Assembly (NCBI RefSeq): GCF_001192795.1
Contig: NZ_DF968180.1
Coordinates: 372,001 to 436,000, forward strand
Reading direction: 5' to 3'
DNA from: Flexilinea flocculi
Lineage (GTDB): Bacteria > Chloroflexota > Anaerolineae > Anaerolineales > Anaerolineaceae
DNA: 64,000 bases
Shown here: one piece after another, positions 17,704 through 26,037 of the stretch
How positions within the stretch are numbered: the first letter of the stretch is position 1
Layout: the number at the start of each line of letters is the position of its first letter
Position numbers and translations under genes: made by a program
The notes under the pieces: model-generated
Databases searched by the model: none
Seen by the model: only the letters and a program-made list of their open reading frames with translations
What the model was told of the DNA's origin: nothing

Positions 17704-18669
17704 TTGGCTACATTAAGTAATATGGTGACACCAAAAATCGAGCGAGAACGGGAAGCGAGCAATTACGGAAAATTCGTCATCTACCCTCTGGAAAGAGGAT
17801 ACGGTGTAACGCTCGGGAATGCTTTGCGAAGAGTTTTGCTTTCCTCTTTGGAGGGCGTTGCTATTACTTCCATTCGAATAACGGATGTTATGCATGAATT
17901 CAGCGCCATTCCTGGCGTCCGCGAGGATGTCCTTCAGGTGATGCTGCAAATTAAGCAAATCCGTTTATTGATGCACGAAGGCGATGTCTCCCACCTTCAT
18001 CTCGTTGTAAACGGTGAAGGGGAAGTCACAGCTTCCGACATTCAGTGCCCGGCTGAAGTTGAAATCCTTAATCCCGAATTGTATCTGTTCACCGTTGATA
18101 ACCCAAGCGCTCATTTGGAAATTGACATGACAGTCGGAAGAGGACGGGGTTATTTACCGGCAAATGAACGATCTGGCCACTTACAGATCAGTGAATTACC
18201 GGTTGACGCGATATTCAGCCCGATCCGCCGCGTAAATTGGAACGTCGGTTCTGCTCTTTATGGGCAAAGTACGAATTATGACAAATTAGAGTTGGAAATC
18301 TGGACAGATGGTACGATTCAACCTGAACCAGCTTTAGTCATGGCTTCCAAAATATTAATCGAACATCTGCGATATATTTCCGGTATCAGCGAAGATATAC
18401 TGCCGGATATTATCGAAAAAGAGATTCCGAATACGCGTTTAACGAGCGAAACCGCGGAGACTCCCATTGAAAATCTCGATTTATCGGTCAGAGTGTTCAA
18501 TTCATTAAAGCGTACAGGCGTAGCGACAGTTGGTGATGTCCTTGAACTGTTGGATAAAGGTGATGATGCTGTAAAATCCATTCGCAATTTCGGAGAGAAA
18601 AGTCTGGATGAGTTGCGAGAAAAATTACAGGAAAAAGGCTATCTGAAGAAAGATAAGGATACGGAGTAA
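17704..18669 (+). CDS. rpoA: RNA polymerase subunit alpha
   Basis: 321 residues from TTG 17704, which has GAAGGGGTG just upstream; ATG 17722 is the alternative. The N-terminal dimer domain includes LERGYGVTLGNALRRVLLSS (residues ~27-47, split) and the C-terminal domain, after a linker, contains LKRTGVATVGDVLELL and NFGEKSLDELREKL that bind UP elements and regulators. Confidence 0.97.
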   Translation: MATLSNMVTPKIEREREASNYGKFVIYPLERGYGVTLGNALRRVLLSSLEGVAITSIRITDVMHEFSAIPGVREDVLQVMLQIKQIRLLMHEGDVSHLHLVVNGEGEVTASDIQCPAEVEILNPELYLFTVDNPSAHLEIDMTVGRGRGYLPANERSGHLQISELPVDAIFSPIRRVNWNVGSALYGQSTNYDKLELEIWTDGTIQPEPALVMASKILIEHLRYISGISEDILPDIIEKEIPNTRLTSETAETPIENLDLSVRVFNSLKRTGVATVGDVLELLDKGDDAVKSIRNFGEKSLDELREKLQEKGYLKKDKDTE

Positions 18670-18674
18670 ACGAG

Positions 18675-19055
18675 ATGCGACACGGAGTTGCAGGATATAA
18701 ATTAGGAAGAACCACTTCTCAAAGAAAACTTTTGCGAGTAAACCTGGTTCGTCAGCTCTTTGAGCATGAACGGATTACAACGACGCAGGCAAAAGCATTG
18801 TCAATGAGAAATGACGCTGAAAAACTGATCACATTGGCAAAAAAAGGAAATAGGGGAGATCAAATCGCCAAAATGAATGCTTCCAGACTGGCTGCTTCCA
18901 GATTGGGAAATGATCGAGAAATTACCAAAAAACTTTTTAGTGATATTGCCAGTCGTTTTGAAAACCGAAACGGTGGTTATACTCGTATGATCAAGTTGGG
19001 ACCCCGCAAGGGCGATTCAGCGGAAATGGTTATTATTGAATTGGTTAGTGAGTAA
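18675..19055 (+). CDS. rplQ: 50S ribosomal protein L17
   Basis: 126 residues; MRHGVAGYKLGRTTSQRKLL and the late NGGYTRMIKLGPRKGDSAEM are L17 blocks. Five bases after the rpoA stop. Its 3' end lies just before the truA ribosome site. Confidence 0.97.
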   Translation: MRHGVAGYKLGRTTSQRKLLRVNLVRQLFEHERITTTQAKALSMRNDAEKLITLAKKGNRGDQIAKMNASRLAASRLGNDREITKKLFSDIASRFENRNGGYTRMIKLGPRKGDSAEMVIIELVSE

Positions 19056-19077
19056 ATCATCCGAGGGAAGCAATTCC

Positions 19078-19830
19078 TTGGCAGATGATTCTGTACGTTA
19101 CAAATTTACAGTTTCTTACGACGGAACACTCTATTGGGGTTTTCAACGCCAAAAAGGTCATCCTACCATACAAGAAGAACTGGAAAAAGCATTAGCAAAA
19201 CTTGGATGGGAAGAATCGAGTATTATCGGAGCTGGACGGACTGACAGCGGAGTACATGCTGATGGACAGGTTTTTACAGCAAAACTTCGTTGGAATCACA
19301 GCCTTACTTCTCTGATTGCTGCAATCAACTGGCATTTACCAGCTGATATAGCAGTGACCGGAATCGAACCGGTTCCAGATACGTTCCATGCGAGATTTGA
19401 TGCAAGATCACGATCTTATCATTATTATGTCTATCATGATGAGATTCGGGATCCACTGAAAGATCGCTATTTTTGGCGAGTATGGCCAGTGTTGGATTTG
19501 AAAATGTTAAATAGAGCTGCAGCAGAGTTATTAGGTGAACATGATTTTCGTTCATTTGGTTCCCCGCCCCGGAAAGGTGGACGAACGGTTCGCACGGTAA
19601 TGAAAAGCTGCTGGTATGAAATAAGTGCCACCGAACGAGTTTTTGAAGTCGAGGCGAACGCTTTTTTATACCGTATGGTGCGAAGAATGGTTTTTCTTCA
19701 GATTCAGACTGCAGCAGGATGGATGAGTTGGGATTCCTGGAAAAACGCGATCTGGAATGCGGAAGATGCAAAACCAGGGATTGCTCCTGCTAATGGCTTA
19801 AGGTTGCATGCAGTTTCGTATGAACCTTAA
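19078..19830 (+). CDS. truA: tRNA pseudouridine(38-40) synthase TruA
   Basis: 250 residues. I choose TTG 19078, which has GAGGGAAG 7 nt upstream, over an in-frame TTG at 19036 and GTG at 19048 inside rplQ that have no ribosome site. Catalytic Asp56 lies in GAGRTDSGVHADGQV; DARSRSYHYYVY and the FLYRMVRRMV motif are typical. Modifies the anticodon arm of tRNAs. The order rplQ-truA-rplM-rpsI is common in Firmicutes-like and Chloroflexota genomes. Confidence 0.92.
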   Translation: MADDSVRYKFTVSYDGTLYWGFQRQKGHPTIQEELEKALAKLGWEESSIIGAGRTDSGVHADGQVFTAKLRWNHSLTSLIAAINWHLPADIAVTGIEPVPDTFHARFDARSRSYHYYVYHDEIRDPLKDRYFWRVWPVLDLKMLNRAAAELLGEHDFRSFGSPPRKGGRTVRTVMKSCWYEISATERVFEVEANAFLYRMVRRMVFLQIQTAAGWMSWDSWKNAIWNAEDAKPGIAPANGLRLHAVSYEP

Positions 19831-19908
19831 TCCTGAACAAATACTAGCGAGACTGTAAAACTAATAGCAAAGATAGACTAGAAAACTATTTTTGAAAATT
19901 GGAGAAGA

Positions 19909-20340
19909 ATGACTGTGGAAAAGACCTATGTCATTAAAGGTGAACCTGAGAGCGAATGGCTGTTGCTTGACGCAAGCGGACAGAGCATTGGCCGATTGGC
20001 TGCCCAAATAGCAAACTATTTGTTGGGGAAACATAAACCAAATTATACCCCCGGCGTAAAAATGGGAGATTTTGTTGTTGTGATTAATTGTTCTCAACTG
20101 GCTATTTCTCCTAAAAAAATGACGACGAAATTTTATTATCGCCATTCAGGATATCCCGGTGGTTTAACAACTACTTCCCTGAAAGAGATGATGCGGACTT
20201 ATCCGGATCGTGTTATTAAGAGTGCTGTTTGGGGCATGCTTCCACATAACTCACATGGTCGTGAGTTAATGAAGCGTTTGAAATTATTTGCCGGAAATGA
20301 ACATCTCCATGATGCTCAAAATCCGAAACGTGTGAACTAA
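19909..20340 (+). CDS. rplM: 50S ribosomal protein L13
   Basis: 143 residues. LDASGQSIGRLAAQIANYLLGK, YYRHSGYPGGLTT and VWGMLPHNSHGRELMKRLK are L13 hallmarks (each a separate stretch). GGAGAAG 5 nt upstream. Forms a pair with rpsI. Confidence 0.97.
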   Translation: MTVEKTYVIKGEPESEWLLLDASGQSIGRLAAQIANYLLGKHKPNYTPGVKMGDFVVVINCSQLAISPKKMTTKFYYRHSGYPGGLTTTSLKEMMRTYPDRVIKSAVWGMLPHNSHGRELMKRLKLFAGNEHLHDAQNPKRVN

Positions 20341-20351
20341 AGGAGCAAAGA

Positions 20352-20747
20352 ATGGCCGGAAAATACTATGAAGGTGTTGGTCGCCGCAAGGAGAGTGTTG
20401 CTCGAGTTCGTTTGAGTACCGGAACTGGTGACTTTACGGTTAATGACAAGCCTATAGCAAATTACTTCACTCGTTTAGGAGATGTAGAGGCAATATTAGT
20501 TCCGTTTTCAGCGATCAATCAAGATTTGAACGGTTATGATGTTTCCGTACATGTTAATGGCGGCGGCGTAACAGGACAAACGGATGCGGTACAGCTCGGT
20601 TTGGCTCGAGCTATTGTGAAAATGGATGGAACCTTGAAACCGGCACTGAGTCATGCGGGATTGCTAACGCGGGACCCGAGAATCAAGGAACGAAAGAAAC
20701 CAGGTTTGAAGCGGGCTCGAAAGGCTCCAACCTATACAAAACGTTAA
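20352..20747 (+). CDS. rpsI: 30S ribosomal protein S9
   Basis: 131 residues. YEGVGRRKESVARVRL opens it and KKPGLKRARKAPTYTKR closes it, with the C-terminal Arg that touches the P-site tRNA. AAGGAGCAAAG precedes the start. Last gene of the ribosomal block. Confidence 0.97.
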   Translation: MAGKYYEGVGRRKESVARVRLSTGTGDFTVNDKPIANYFTRLGDVEAILVPFSAINQDLNGYDVSVHVNGGGVTGQTDAVQLGLARAIVKMDGTLKPALSHAGLLTRDPRIKERKKPGLKRARKAPTYTKR

Positions 20748-20782
20748 TTTTTGTTTTATATCCTGGTCTGAGATTTATGATG

Positions 20783-20816
20783 AAAAAGGAACCATAAAAA
20801 TGGTTCCTTTTTTTTT
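20783..20816 (+). terminator. rho-independent terminator after rpsI
   Basis: AAAAGGAACCA and TGGTTCCTTTT form a stem around a short A-rich loop, followed by nine or more T residues. Ends the ribosomal block. Confidence 0.92.
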
Positions 20817-20846
20817 GTTTTTCTGTACTAATCGCATTAAATAAAT

Positions 20847-20970
20847 TAGTATTTAGAAATTTGGATGGCATAGCAAATACTGAGAGTAATTTTATTGTTA
20901 TCGTGATTTTCCGCAGCGTTTGAACCACTGCCGAATAATCTTTTTGTATTTAGAATTGTTCGAATTGCTG
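20847..20970 (+). repeat. 123-nt family element, decayed copy (~124 nt)
   Basis: Left end TTTAGAAATTTGGAT and right end TTCGAATTGCTG match the family; spacing between them is full length. The expected hairpin place (20892-20938) keeps only outer TTATT/AATAA and inner CGC/GCG pairing. With the terminator it fills the 259-nt gap before the HAD gene. Confidence 0.55.
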
Positions 20971-21006
20971 TATACTTATTGAGATAAAAAAATGAAAGAG
21001 GTGGAT

Positions 21007-21678
21007 ATGGTCAAGGGGATCATATTTGATTTTAATGGGACGCTGTTTTTCGATACAGATTTACAAGAAGAAGCCTGGCGTGTTCTTTTTAAAAAATACA
21101 AGGGACGCGACTTGGGATTGACTGAATTTCAGGATTTTATTCACGGACGTGTCAATTCTGACATCATGGACTATTTTTTCGGCAATTCTGCATCCCTTGA
21201 AAAACGGATTCAGCTCATGACAGAAAAAGAGCAGACTTACCGTCAAATTGTAAGAACAAAAAACGGTTCGCCTCAATTTGTTAAGGGAGCCGTCGAATTA
21301 TTCGACGAGTTGCAGCGGCGAAATATCAAATTTACGATTGCGACAGCATCAGAAATCAGTAATGTAGAATTTTATTTTGAAGTTTTTCCTTTAAAGAAAT
21401 GGCTTTCCGGACCGGAAGCCATTCTTTACGACAACGGAACGTTTCCCGGGAAACCGGCTCCGGATATTTATCAAAGAGCAGCGGCGCTAATTGGCGAAGA
21501 TCCAAAAGATTGTATGGTTGTGGAAGATTCTCTGTCCGGTTTGCGCGCTGCACAGGACGCCGGAATCGGCAGAATTATTGCAATGCGTCCGGAAAAGGAT
21601 TCCGAAATCATACGCCAGGATCAGAAGATTGAAGCGATTATTGACGATTTTACAGATTTTGCAGAAAGATTTCTATGA
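21007..21678 (+). CDS. HAD-superfamily hydrolase (beta-phosphoglucomutase-like)
   Basis: 223 residues from ATG 21007, preceded by GAGG at 5 nt; ATG 20992 has no site. Motif I is DFNGTL (nucleophile Asp8, with Asn in place of the second Asp), motif II lies in FTIATASEIS, motif III/IV in GKPAPDIYQRAAALIG and MVVEDSLSGLRAAQDAGI. Likely a sugar-phosphate phosphatase or mutase; the substrate is unknown. Overlaps mazG by 4 nt. Confidence 0.8.
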   Translation: MVKGIIFDFNGTLFFDTDLQEEAWRVLFKKYKGRDLGLTEFQDFIHGRVNSDIMDYFFGNSASLEKRIQLMTEKEQTYRQIVRTKNGSPQFVKGAVELFDELQRRNIKFTIATASEISNVEFYFEVFPLKKWLSGPEAILYDNGTFPGKPAPDIYQRAAALIGEDPKDCMVVEDSLSGLRAAQDAGIGRIIAMRPEKDSEIIRQDQKIEAIIDDFTDFAERFL

Positions 21679-22751
21679 ACAAAATAACTTCTATGCTATT
21701 GGATATGCCGGATAATGTAGTTATTGTCGAGGGCGAAAAACTCCTTAGCCTTCGGCATATGCTGGTTCCGCCTCATTTGGAAATAATTATTCGGAATCCG
21801 ACAGATCCGGTAAGAATCTGGGAAATATTATCTGAGGAATATCCTCCGGAGCATCCCCTCGCGATCGTCCTGAGAAACCCGGACACTGAATTGGAATCAA
21901 GACCAATATTACTGAAGGATCTGAAAAATATCGGGGATGAATTGCAAACCGCCGCAGCACTGCAAATCGCGCCGCTTTCCGAGAAAAATTCTTTTGAATA
22001 TTTTCAAAACGTCATCGCAATACTGAGAAGTCCGGGCGGATGTCCATGGGATCGAAAACAGACACATCAATCATTACGAGATGATTTTCTACAGGAAGCG
22101 TACGAACTTCTGGATGGACTGGATAAGAATGATATGGATGCCGTGGCTGAAGAATTGGGCGATGTGTTACTGCATATTGTAATTCAAGCCCAGATTGCTT
22201 TGGAGAACAATGAATTTAACATGGGGGATGTTCTGAGTCATATCAGTGAAAAACTGATCTTCCGGCATCAGCACGTATTCGAAAAAATAGAGGACTTGTC
22301 ACCGGAACAGGTAGTCGAGCGTTGGGAACGGATGAAAAAAGCTGAACGGGAAAAAACGGATAAGAAGCAGGGTCTATTGGATGGGATTTCCAGCACGATG
22401 CCAGCACTTTCCATGGCTTTTTCATATCAGAAACGCGCATCCAAAGTTGGATTTGACTGGGACTCCATTAGCGGCGTATGGGATAAAGTGTTTGAGGAAA
22501 TCGAAGAATTTCGGAATGCTGAAACGCAGGACGAAAAAGCTGATGAACTGGGCGACTTGCTTTTCAGTATTGTTAATCTGGCAAGGTGGACCAAAATCGA
22601 TCCAGAAACTTCGCTGCGGATGGCTAACCTTAAGTTTGCGAAACGAGTACATTATGTAGAGGAGCGAGCCAAAAATCTTGGAAAAGATTTATTTGATATG
22701 CCATTAGAAGAGAAGGACAACTATTGGGATGAGTATAAAACAATCGAGTAA
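21675..22751 (+). CDS. mazG: MazG-family nucleoside triphosphate pyrophosphohydrolase with N-terminal extension
   Basis: 358 residues. Two MazG folds are visible: the first around CPWDRKQTHQSLRDDFLQEA with EELGDVL, the second with VFEEIEEFR and ADELGDLLFSIVNLARW. The preceding ~110 residues are an extra region; YabN-type proteins have a tetrapyrrole-methylase domain there, and this one may be a shrunken remnant of it (weak). House-cleaning hydrolysis of non-canonical NTPs is the usual role. Overlaps neighbours on both sides. Confidence 0.88.
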   Translation: MNKITSMLLDMPDNVVIVEGEKLLSLRHMLVPPHLEIIIRNPTDPVRIWEILSEEYPPEHPLAIVLRNPDTELESRPILLKDLKNIGDELQTAAALQIAPLSEKNSFEYFQNVIAILRSPGGCPWDRKQTHQSLRDDFLQEAYELLDGLDKNDMDAVAEELGDVLLHIVIQAQIALENNEFNMGDVLSHISEKLIFRHQHVFEKIEDLSPEQVVERWERMKKAEREKTDKKQGLLDGISSTMPALSMAFSYQKRASKVGFDWDSISGVWDKVFEEIEEFRNAETQDEKADELGDLLFSIVNLARWTKIDPETSLRMANLKFAKRVHYVEERAKNLGKDLFDMPLEEKDNYWDEYKTIE

Positions 22752-23427
22752 AACTTTTCGGTTAATGCGATTGTTGATGTTATTTTCTCTTACATTGAGT
22801 ATGGTTGGCTTCACTGGATTAGGTTGGCTTTTTTGGTCGTCAAAACAAGCTTGTTTTGAGGTGACAATCCTTTCAAAAACAATTCCAATTACAGTTGATG
22901 GCCGGCTTTGTGAGATGATTACGCCTGAAGTTGACCTCAATCTTTCCTGGCCTGGCAGGATTCCCCTTGGAAAGCCAGGATCAATCGATGTCCATCTAAA
23001 ATCGAATGGAGATATACAATGGACTTGTTCGGATTTGAGTAATTCGTTCGATGTTTTACTCGAATCACGGGTAGAAATTCCGGATTCGTCTTTGCATCCC
23101 TCTGACCGGTTGATTCAAAGTTTTTCTCAATCCTCTGAAATGAATTTTTTTTGGACAGTTGATTTCCATACGATGTCGACGTCGGAATTGTCTTCATTCT
23201 GGCTGAATCTCATCGTGAGAAAAACTGCAGCTGAATTGGATTCGAATGAAAGTATAATTGACATTGAAAATTGGAGCCTGATGACGAAAAGCCTGCCAAT
23301 TTCCATCATTTCTCTCGCAGGCCTTCCTTATCAGTATCTTTTCCAGGTCGCACTCAGTCTTACCTGGTCAGGTCTATTTTTGTTCTTGATTTTCTTATTA
23401 TATGATCAGAGAGGAACAGTTGCTTAA
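22729..23427 (+). CDS. unknown membrane protein with two terminal spans
   Basis: 232 residues starting ATGAGT inside the end of mazG (23-nt overlap). A hydrophobic span at about residues 13-36 and another near 205-225 bracket an extracytoplasmic, beta-rich middle of ~165 residues. I recognise no family. It precedes the ATP-synthase genes on the same strand, but a separate promoter appears to lie between, so a link is not shown. Confidence 0.75.
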   Translation: MSIKQSSKTFRLMRLLMLFSLTLSMVGFTGLGWLFWSSKQACFEVTILSKTIPITVDGRLCEMITPEVDLNLSWPGRIPLGKPGSIDVHLKSNGDIQWTCSDLSNSFDVLLESRVEIPDSSLHPSDRLIQSFSQSSEMNFFWTVDFHTMSTSELSSFWLNLIVRKTAAELDSNESIIDIENWSLMTKSLPISIISLAGLPYQYLFQVALSLTWSGLFLFLIFLLYDQRGTVA

Positions 23428-23480
23428 TAATTTGGTGGAATTGTACTCTATAAATTAGGACATATGACACACATTCACGC

Positions 23481-23489
23481 TGATATAAT
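23481..23489 (+). promoter_or_regulatory. extended -10 promoter of the ATP-synthase F0 genes
   Basis: TGATATAAT, identical to the box before the rplC operon, 32 nt before the atpZ-like ATG. No clear -35. Confidence 0.45.
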
Positions 23490-23521
23490 TAGCAAAAAAA
23501 GGTTTAAGTGTAAAATTGTCA

Positions 23522-23803
23522 ATGTCCGAAAAACCAAAAGGAAACAGTATTTTAAAAGGAGTACCAATTCATGTATTCAAGTGGGCAATTATTTTGTTCA
23601 GTTCGATTGCATTCGTTACATTAGGTATCGCATTTGGTACTTTTTTTATTGGACAAAAACTGGATGCTCGATTTGGAACACACCCCTGGCTTACGTTAGT
23701 GTTGGGATTGATCGGAATGGTAGCCATCCTGAGTTTGACCTTGTTTATCGCTCTGAAATCAGCCAGAGAAATTCGTAATATTATGAATTCGAGAAAGAAG
23801 TAG
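23522..23803 (+). CDS. AtpZ/AtpI-like ATP-synthase accessory protein
   Basis: 93 residues from ATG 23522 (MSEKPKGNSILKG). Two hydrophobic spans with the FFIGQKLDARFGTHPW segment between them fit the AtpZ/AtpI group, which assists c-ring assembly or Mg/Ca transport for the ATP synthase. First gene of the F0 cluster, 10 nt before atpB. No strong ribosome site is visible. Confidence 0.75.
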   Translation: MSEKPKGNSILKGVPIHVFKWAIILFSSIAFVTLGIAFGTFFIGQKLDARFGTHPWLTLVLGLIGMVAILSLTLFIALKSAREIRNIMNSRKK

Positions 23804-23813
23804 GAGGAACTGT

Positions 23814-24833
23814 TTGACAGAAATCGTAAATTCTGAAACTCACCCAGCAGTCCGCAATAAAAAAACAAAACGCTGGTTGATTCCGTTAATCGGATTGATT
23901 CTTCTGAATATCCTTGTGGTGCATTTTTATAAACCGATTGCTCCGGCAATTTCCGTAAAAACGGAAAGTGTATTGTTTGATGTTTTGGATGGCGAAGTAG
24001 TTGAGAAACCCTGGTTTACACTTCCATTGCTGGGAGATGTTTTTCTGACAAATTCTTTATTGTCAGTCGGTATTATTTTTATCGTGATTTTATTATTGGC
24101 GCTTGAAGTTCACAGACAAACCAAAGATGGGCAGATTAAAGCACATGGCATTGTTCTGTTGCTTGAACTTGTCATATCGGCTTTAACGAACATGGCGGAT
24201 GGTTCAGTGGATGGAAAATGGCGTAAGAAGATCTATCCTTTTTATTTATCCATATTCTTATACATCGCCATCGCGAATTTGACAAAATTAATACCATTCT
24301 TTGAATCATTTGGATTCGCTGTTCCGGTTGCGCATGGTGGGCTGCAAGCGCATCCGTGGACGTCCTGGTTTTATGCAGTGACAGCCAATCATGCTGCTGC
24401 AGGCCAACAAGGATATGAGGTCATCAGTTTCTTCCGTGGTGCGGCTACTGATTTAAACTTTACCCTTGCGCTTGCAATTACTGCCGTAATAGCCATTCAG
24501 GTCCTTGGTTTTCAGGCAAAGGGTTTGGACTATTTCAGCAAGTTTATTAACATCAAAGCAGTAATCCGAAATCCCAAGATGGGATTTATCGATTTATTTA
24601 TTGGAATCTTGGAGACGATTGCTGAAATTGCAAAGATTGCTTCTTTTGGATTTCGTCTTTTTGGAAATATGTTTGCCGGTATGGTGCTTTTATTATTCCT
24701 CGGCTACATGATTCCATGGGTTGCAAGTTCGTTTATTATGCTGTATGAAGTATTTATCGGTCTGCTGCAAGCTTTTATTTTTGGAATGCTGACCGTCGTG
24801 TTTATGGGAATGGCAGTTCGGGCTGAAGAGTAA
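23814..24833 (+). CDS. atpB: ATP synthase F0 subunit a
   Basis: 339 residues from TTG 23814, with a perfect AGGAGG 6 nt upstream. Longer than E. coli AtpB (~271) because of an N-terminal extension of ~100 residues including an extra hydrophobic span and a periplasm-side loop. The essential Arg is in FRLFGNMFAGMV near residue 283, and the last helices include LLQAFIFGMLTVVFMGMAV. Forms the proton half-channels with the c-ring. Confidence 0.93.
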   Translation: MTEIVNSETHPAVRNKKTKRWLIPLIGLILLNILVVHFYKPIAPAISVKTESVLFDVLDGEVVEKPWFTLPLLGDVFLTNSLLSVGIIFIVILLLALEVHRQTKDGQIKAHGIVLLLELVISALTNMADGSVDGKWRKKIYPFYLSIFLYIAIANLTKLIPFFESFGFAVPVAHGGLQAHPWTSWFYAVTANHAAAGQQGYEVISFFRGAATDLNFTLALAITAVIAIQVLGFQAKGLDYFSKFINIKAVIRNPKMGFIDLFIGILETIAEIAKIASFGFRLFGNMFAGMVLLLFLGYMIPWVASSFIMLYEVFIGLLQAFIFGMLTVVFMGMAVRAEE

Positions 24834-24870
24834 ACATACCAAAAAATTTGTACTTCGGAGGAAGTAAAAA

Positions 24871-25095
24871 ATGAGTGTTGAAGTTGTAAAGTATTTGTCT
24901 GTGGGGCTGGTGATGTTATCAACGATTGGCGCTGCTTATGCTGTCGGAAAAATCGGAGCGGCTGGTTTGGATGGAATGGCTCGGAATCCTGAGGCTTCCG
25001 GTAGTTTATTGACAGCCATGATTCTTGCCATTGCATTTGCGGAAGCATTAGCCATTTATGCATTGGTGGTCGCATTTTTGATCCTTTTTGCATAA
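24871..25095 (+). CDS. atpE: ATP synthase F0 subunit c
   Basis: 74 residues, two helices joined by the RNP loop at 38-40. The ion-binding carboxylate is Glu58 in FAEALAIY. The Na-type companions (Gln in helix 1, Ser-Thr after the Glu) are missing, so proton coupling is more likely. CGGAGGAAG upstream. Confidence 0.95.
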   Translation: MSVEVVKYLSVGLVMLSTIGAAYAVGKIGAAGLDGMARNPEASGSLLTAMILAIAFAEALAIYALVVAFLILFA

Positions 25096-25116
25096 TGATT
25101 AAATAGAGGTGGAAAT

Positions 25117-25863
25117 TTGGAAGCATTAGGGATTAATGCGGGTAACCTTTTTGTAAATATCATTTGTTTTGGTATTGCTTTTTTGCTGTTAGCCCGTTTT
25201 GTTGTAGGTCCGATTCAAAAGATGATGGATTCAAGAAACCAGATCATTGAAAAAGGGCTTGAAGACGCGAAGATTGCAAGTGAGGCAAAAAAGAGTGCTC
25301 AGGCTGAAGCGGCGCAGATTATTAAAGATGCTCAAGATAAGCATGACGCATTATTGAAAGAAGCTCATGATGAAGTTGCTCAATTGAAGATGGATTATCG
25401 TGAAGCAGTTGATCGTGATGCGGCAAAAGATTTGGATGCCGCCCGTGAAGAGATACTCAAAGAGCGGGATAAAGTCCTGAGAAATTTACGTACTCAAATT
25501 ATTGAGATTTCTCTCAACAGCGCGAAGAAACTGGTCAATGAGTCTTTACTGATTGACGAATCGAAACAGCATATCATTTTAAATGAATTGCTGACAGGTA
25601 TTTCCGACGGTAAGATTGTTAATATCTCAGCTTTCCCGAATAATCAAAAGAATATCGAAGTAACGACAGCGGTTCCTCTCACTGAAGAAGAGCAAAAATT
25701 GGTCAATGATCAGTTATCTAAGAAGTTATCACCTGGAAAAGCTATAACATTTTTAGTTGAACCAAAAATCATTGGAGGAATGATTATCCGCAGTAATGAT
25801 CAATTAATCGATGCTTCGGTAACCGGTAAATCTCAATTATTAAAAGAAGCGCTTTCGAAATAA
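25117..25863 (+). CDS. atpF: ATP synthase subunit b with fused delta-type C-terminal domain
   Basis: 248 residues, TTG start with AGAGGTGG. Residues 10-28 are the membrane anchor, 35-150 a charged coiled coil as in subunit b, and about 178-246 match the C-terminal domain of subunit delta, ending in GGMIIRSNDQLIDASVTGK. Normal b is ~160 residues. The delta N-terminal domain that caps alpha is not evident. A terminator follows at once, and atpH-A-G-D-C are absent, so F1 must be encoded elsewhere. Mycobacteria have a related b-delta fusion. Confidence 0.88.
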   Translation: MEALGINAGNLFVNIICFGIAFLLLARFVVGPIQKMMDSRNQIIEKGLEDAKIASEAKKSAQAEAAQIIKDAQDKHDALLKEAHDEVAQLKMDYREAVDRDAAKDLDAAREEILKERDKVLRNLRTQIIEISLNSAKKLVNESLLIDESKQHIILNELLTGISDGKIVNISAFPNNQKNIEVTTAVPLTEEEQKLVNDQLSKKLSPGKAITFLVEPKIIGGMIIRSNDQLIDASVTGKSQLLKEALSK

Positions 25864-25885
25864 TATTCGAAAAACAAATTGGATT

Positions 25886-25925
25886 AAAAAGGATTGGAAA
25901 GAATTTTTTTCTGATCCTTTTTTTA
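25886..25925 (+). terminator. terminator of the F0 operon
   Basis: AAAAAGGAT (25886-25894) pairs with ATCCTTTTT (25914-25922), then more T. Ends the operon 23 nt after atpF. Confidence 0.8.
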
Positions 25926-25978
25926 TTCTTTTTCAAAAAGCACAGCGTTATTTTTTCTTGATTAAATCGAATAGCCGG

Positions 25979-25997
25979 TTTATATTTCGAATTGCTT
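25979..25997 (+). repeat. right-end fragment of the 123-nt family
   Basis: TTTATATTTCGAATTGCT matches the right terminus; no convincing left end is present upstream. Confidence 0.5.
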
Positions 25998-26024
25998 TTT
26001 CGAAATACCTTTGGGCAAATCTTT

Positions 26025-26030
26025 TATAAT
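26025..26030 (+). promoter_or_regulatory. -10 box seven bases before a lipoprotein ATG
   Basis: TATAAT ends at 26030 and the ATG is at 26038. No ribosome site is seen; a leaderless mRNA is possible. The -35 region is poor. Confidence 0.4.
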
Positions 26031-26037
26031 AATCTTA

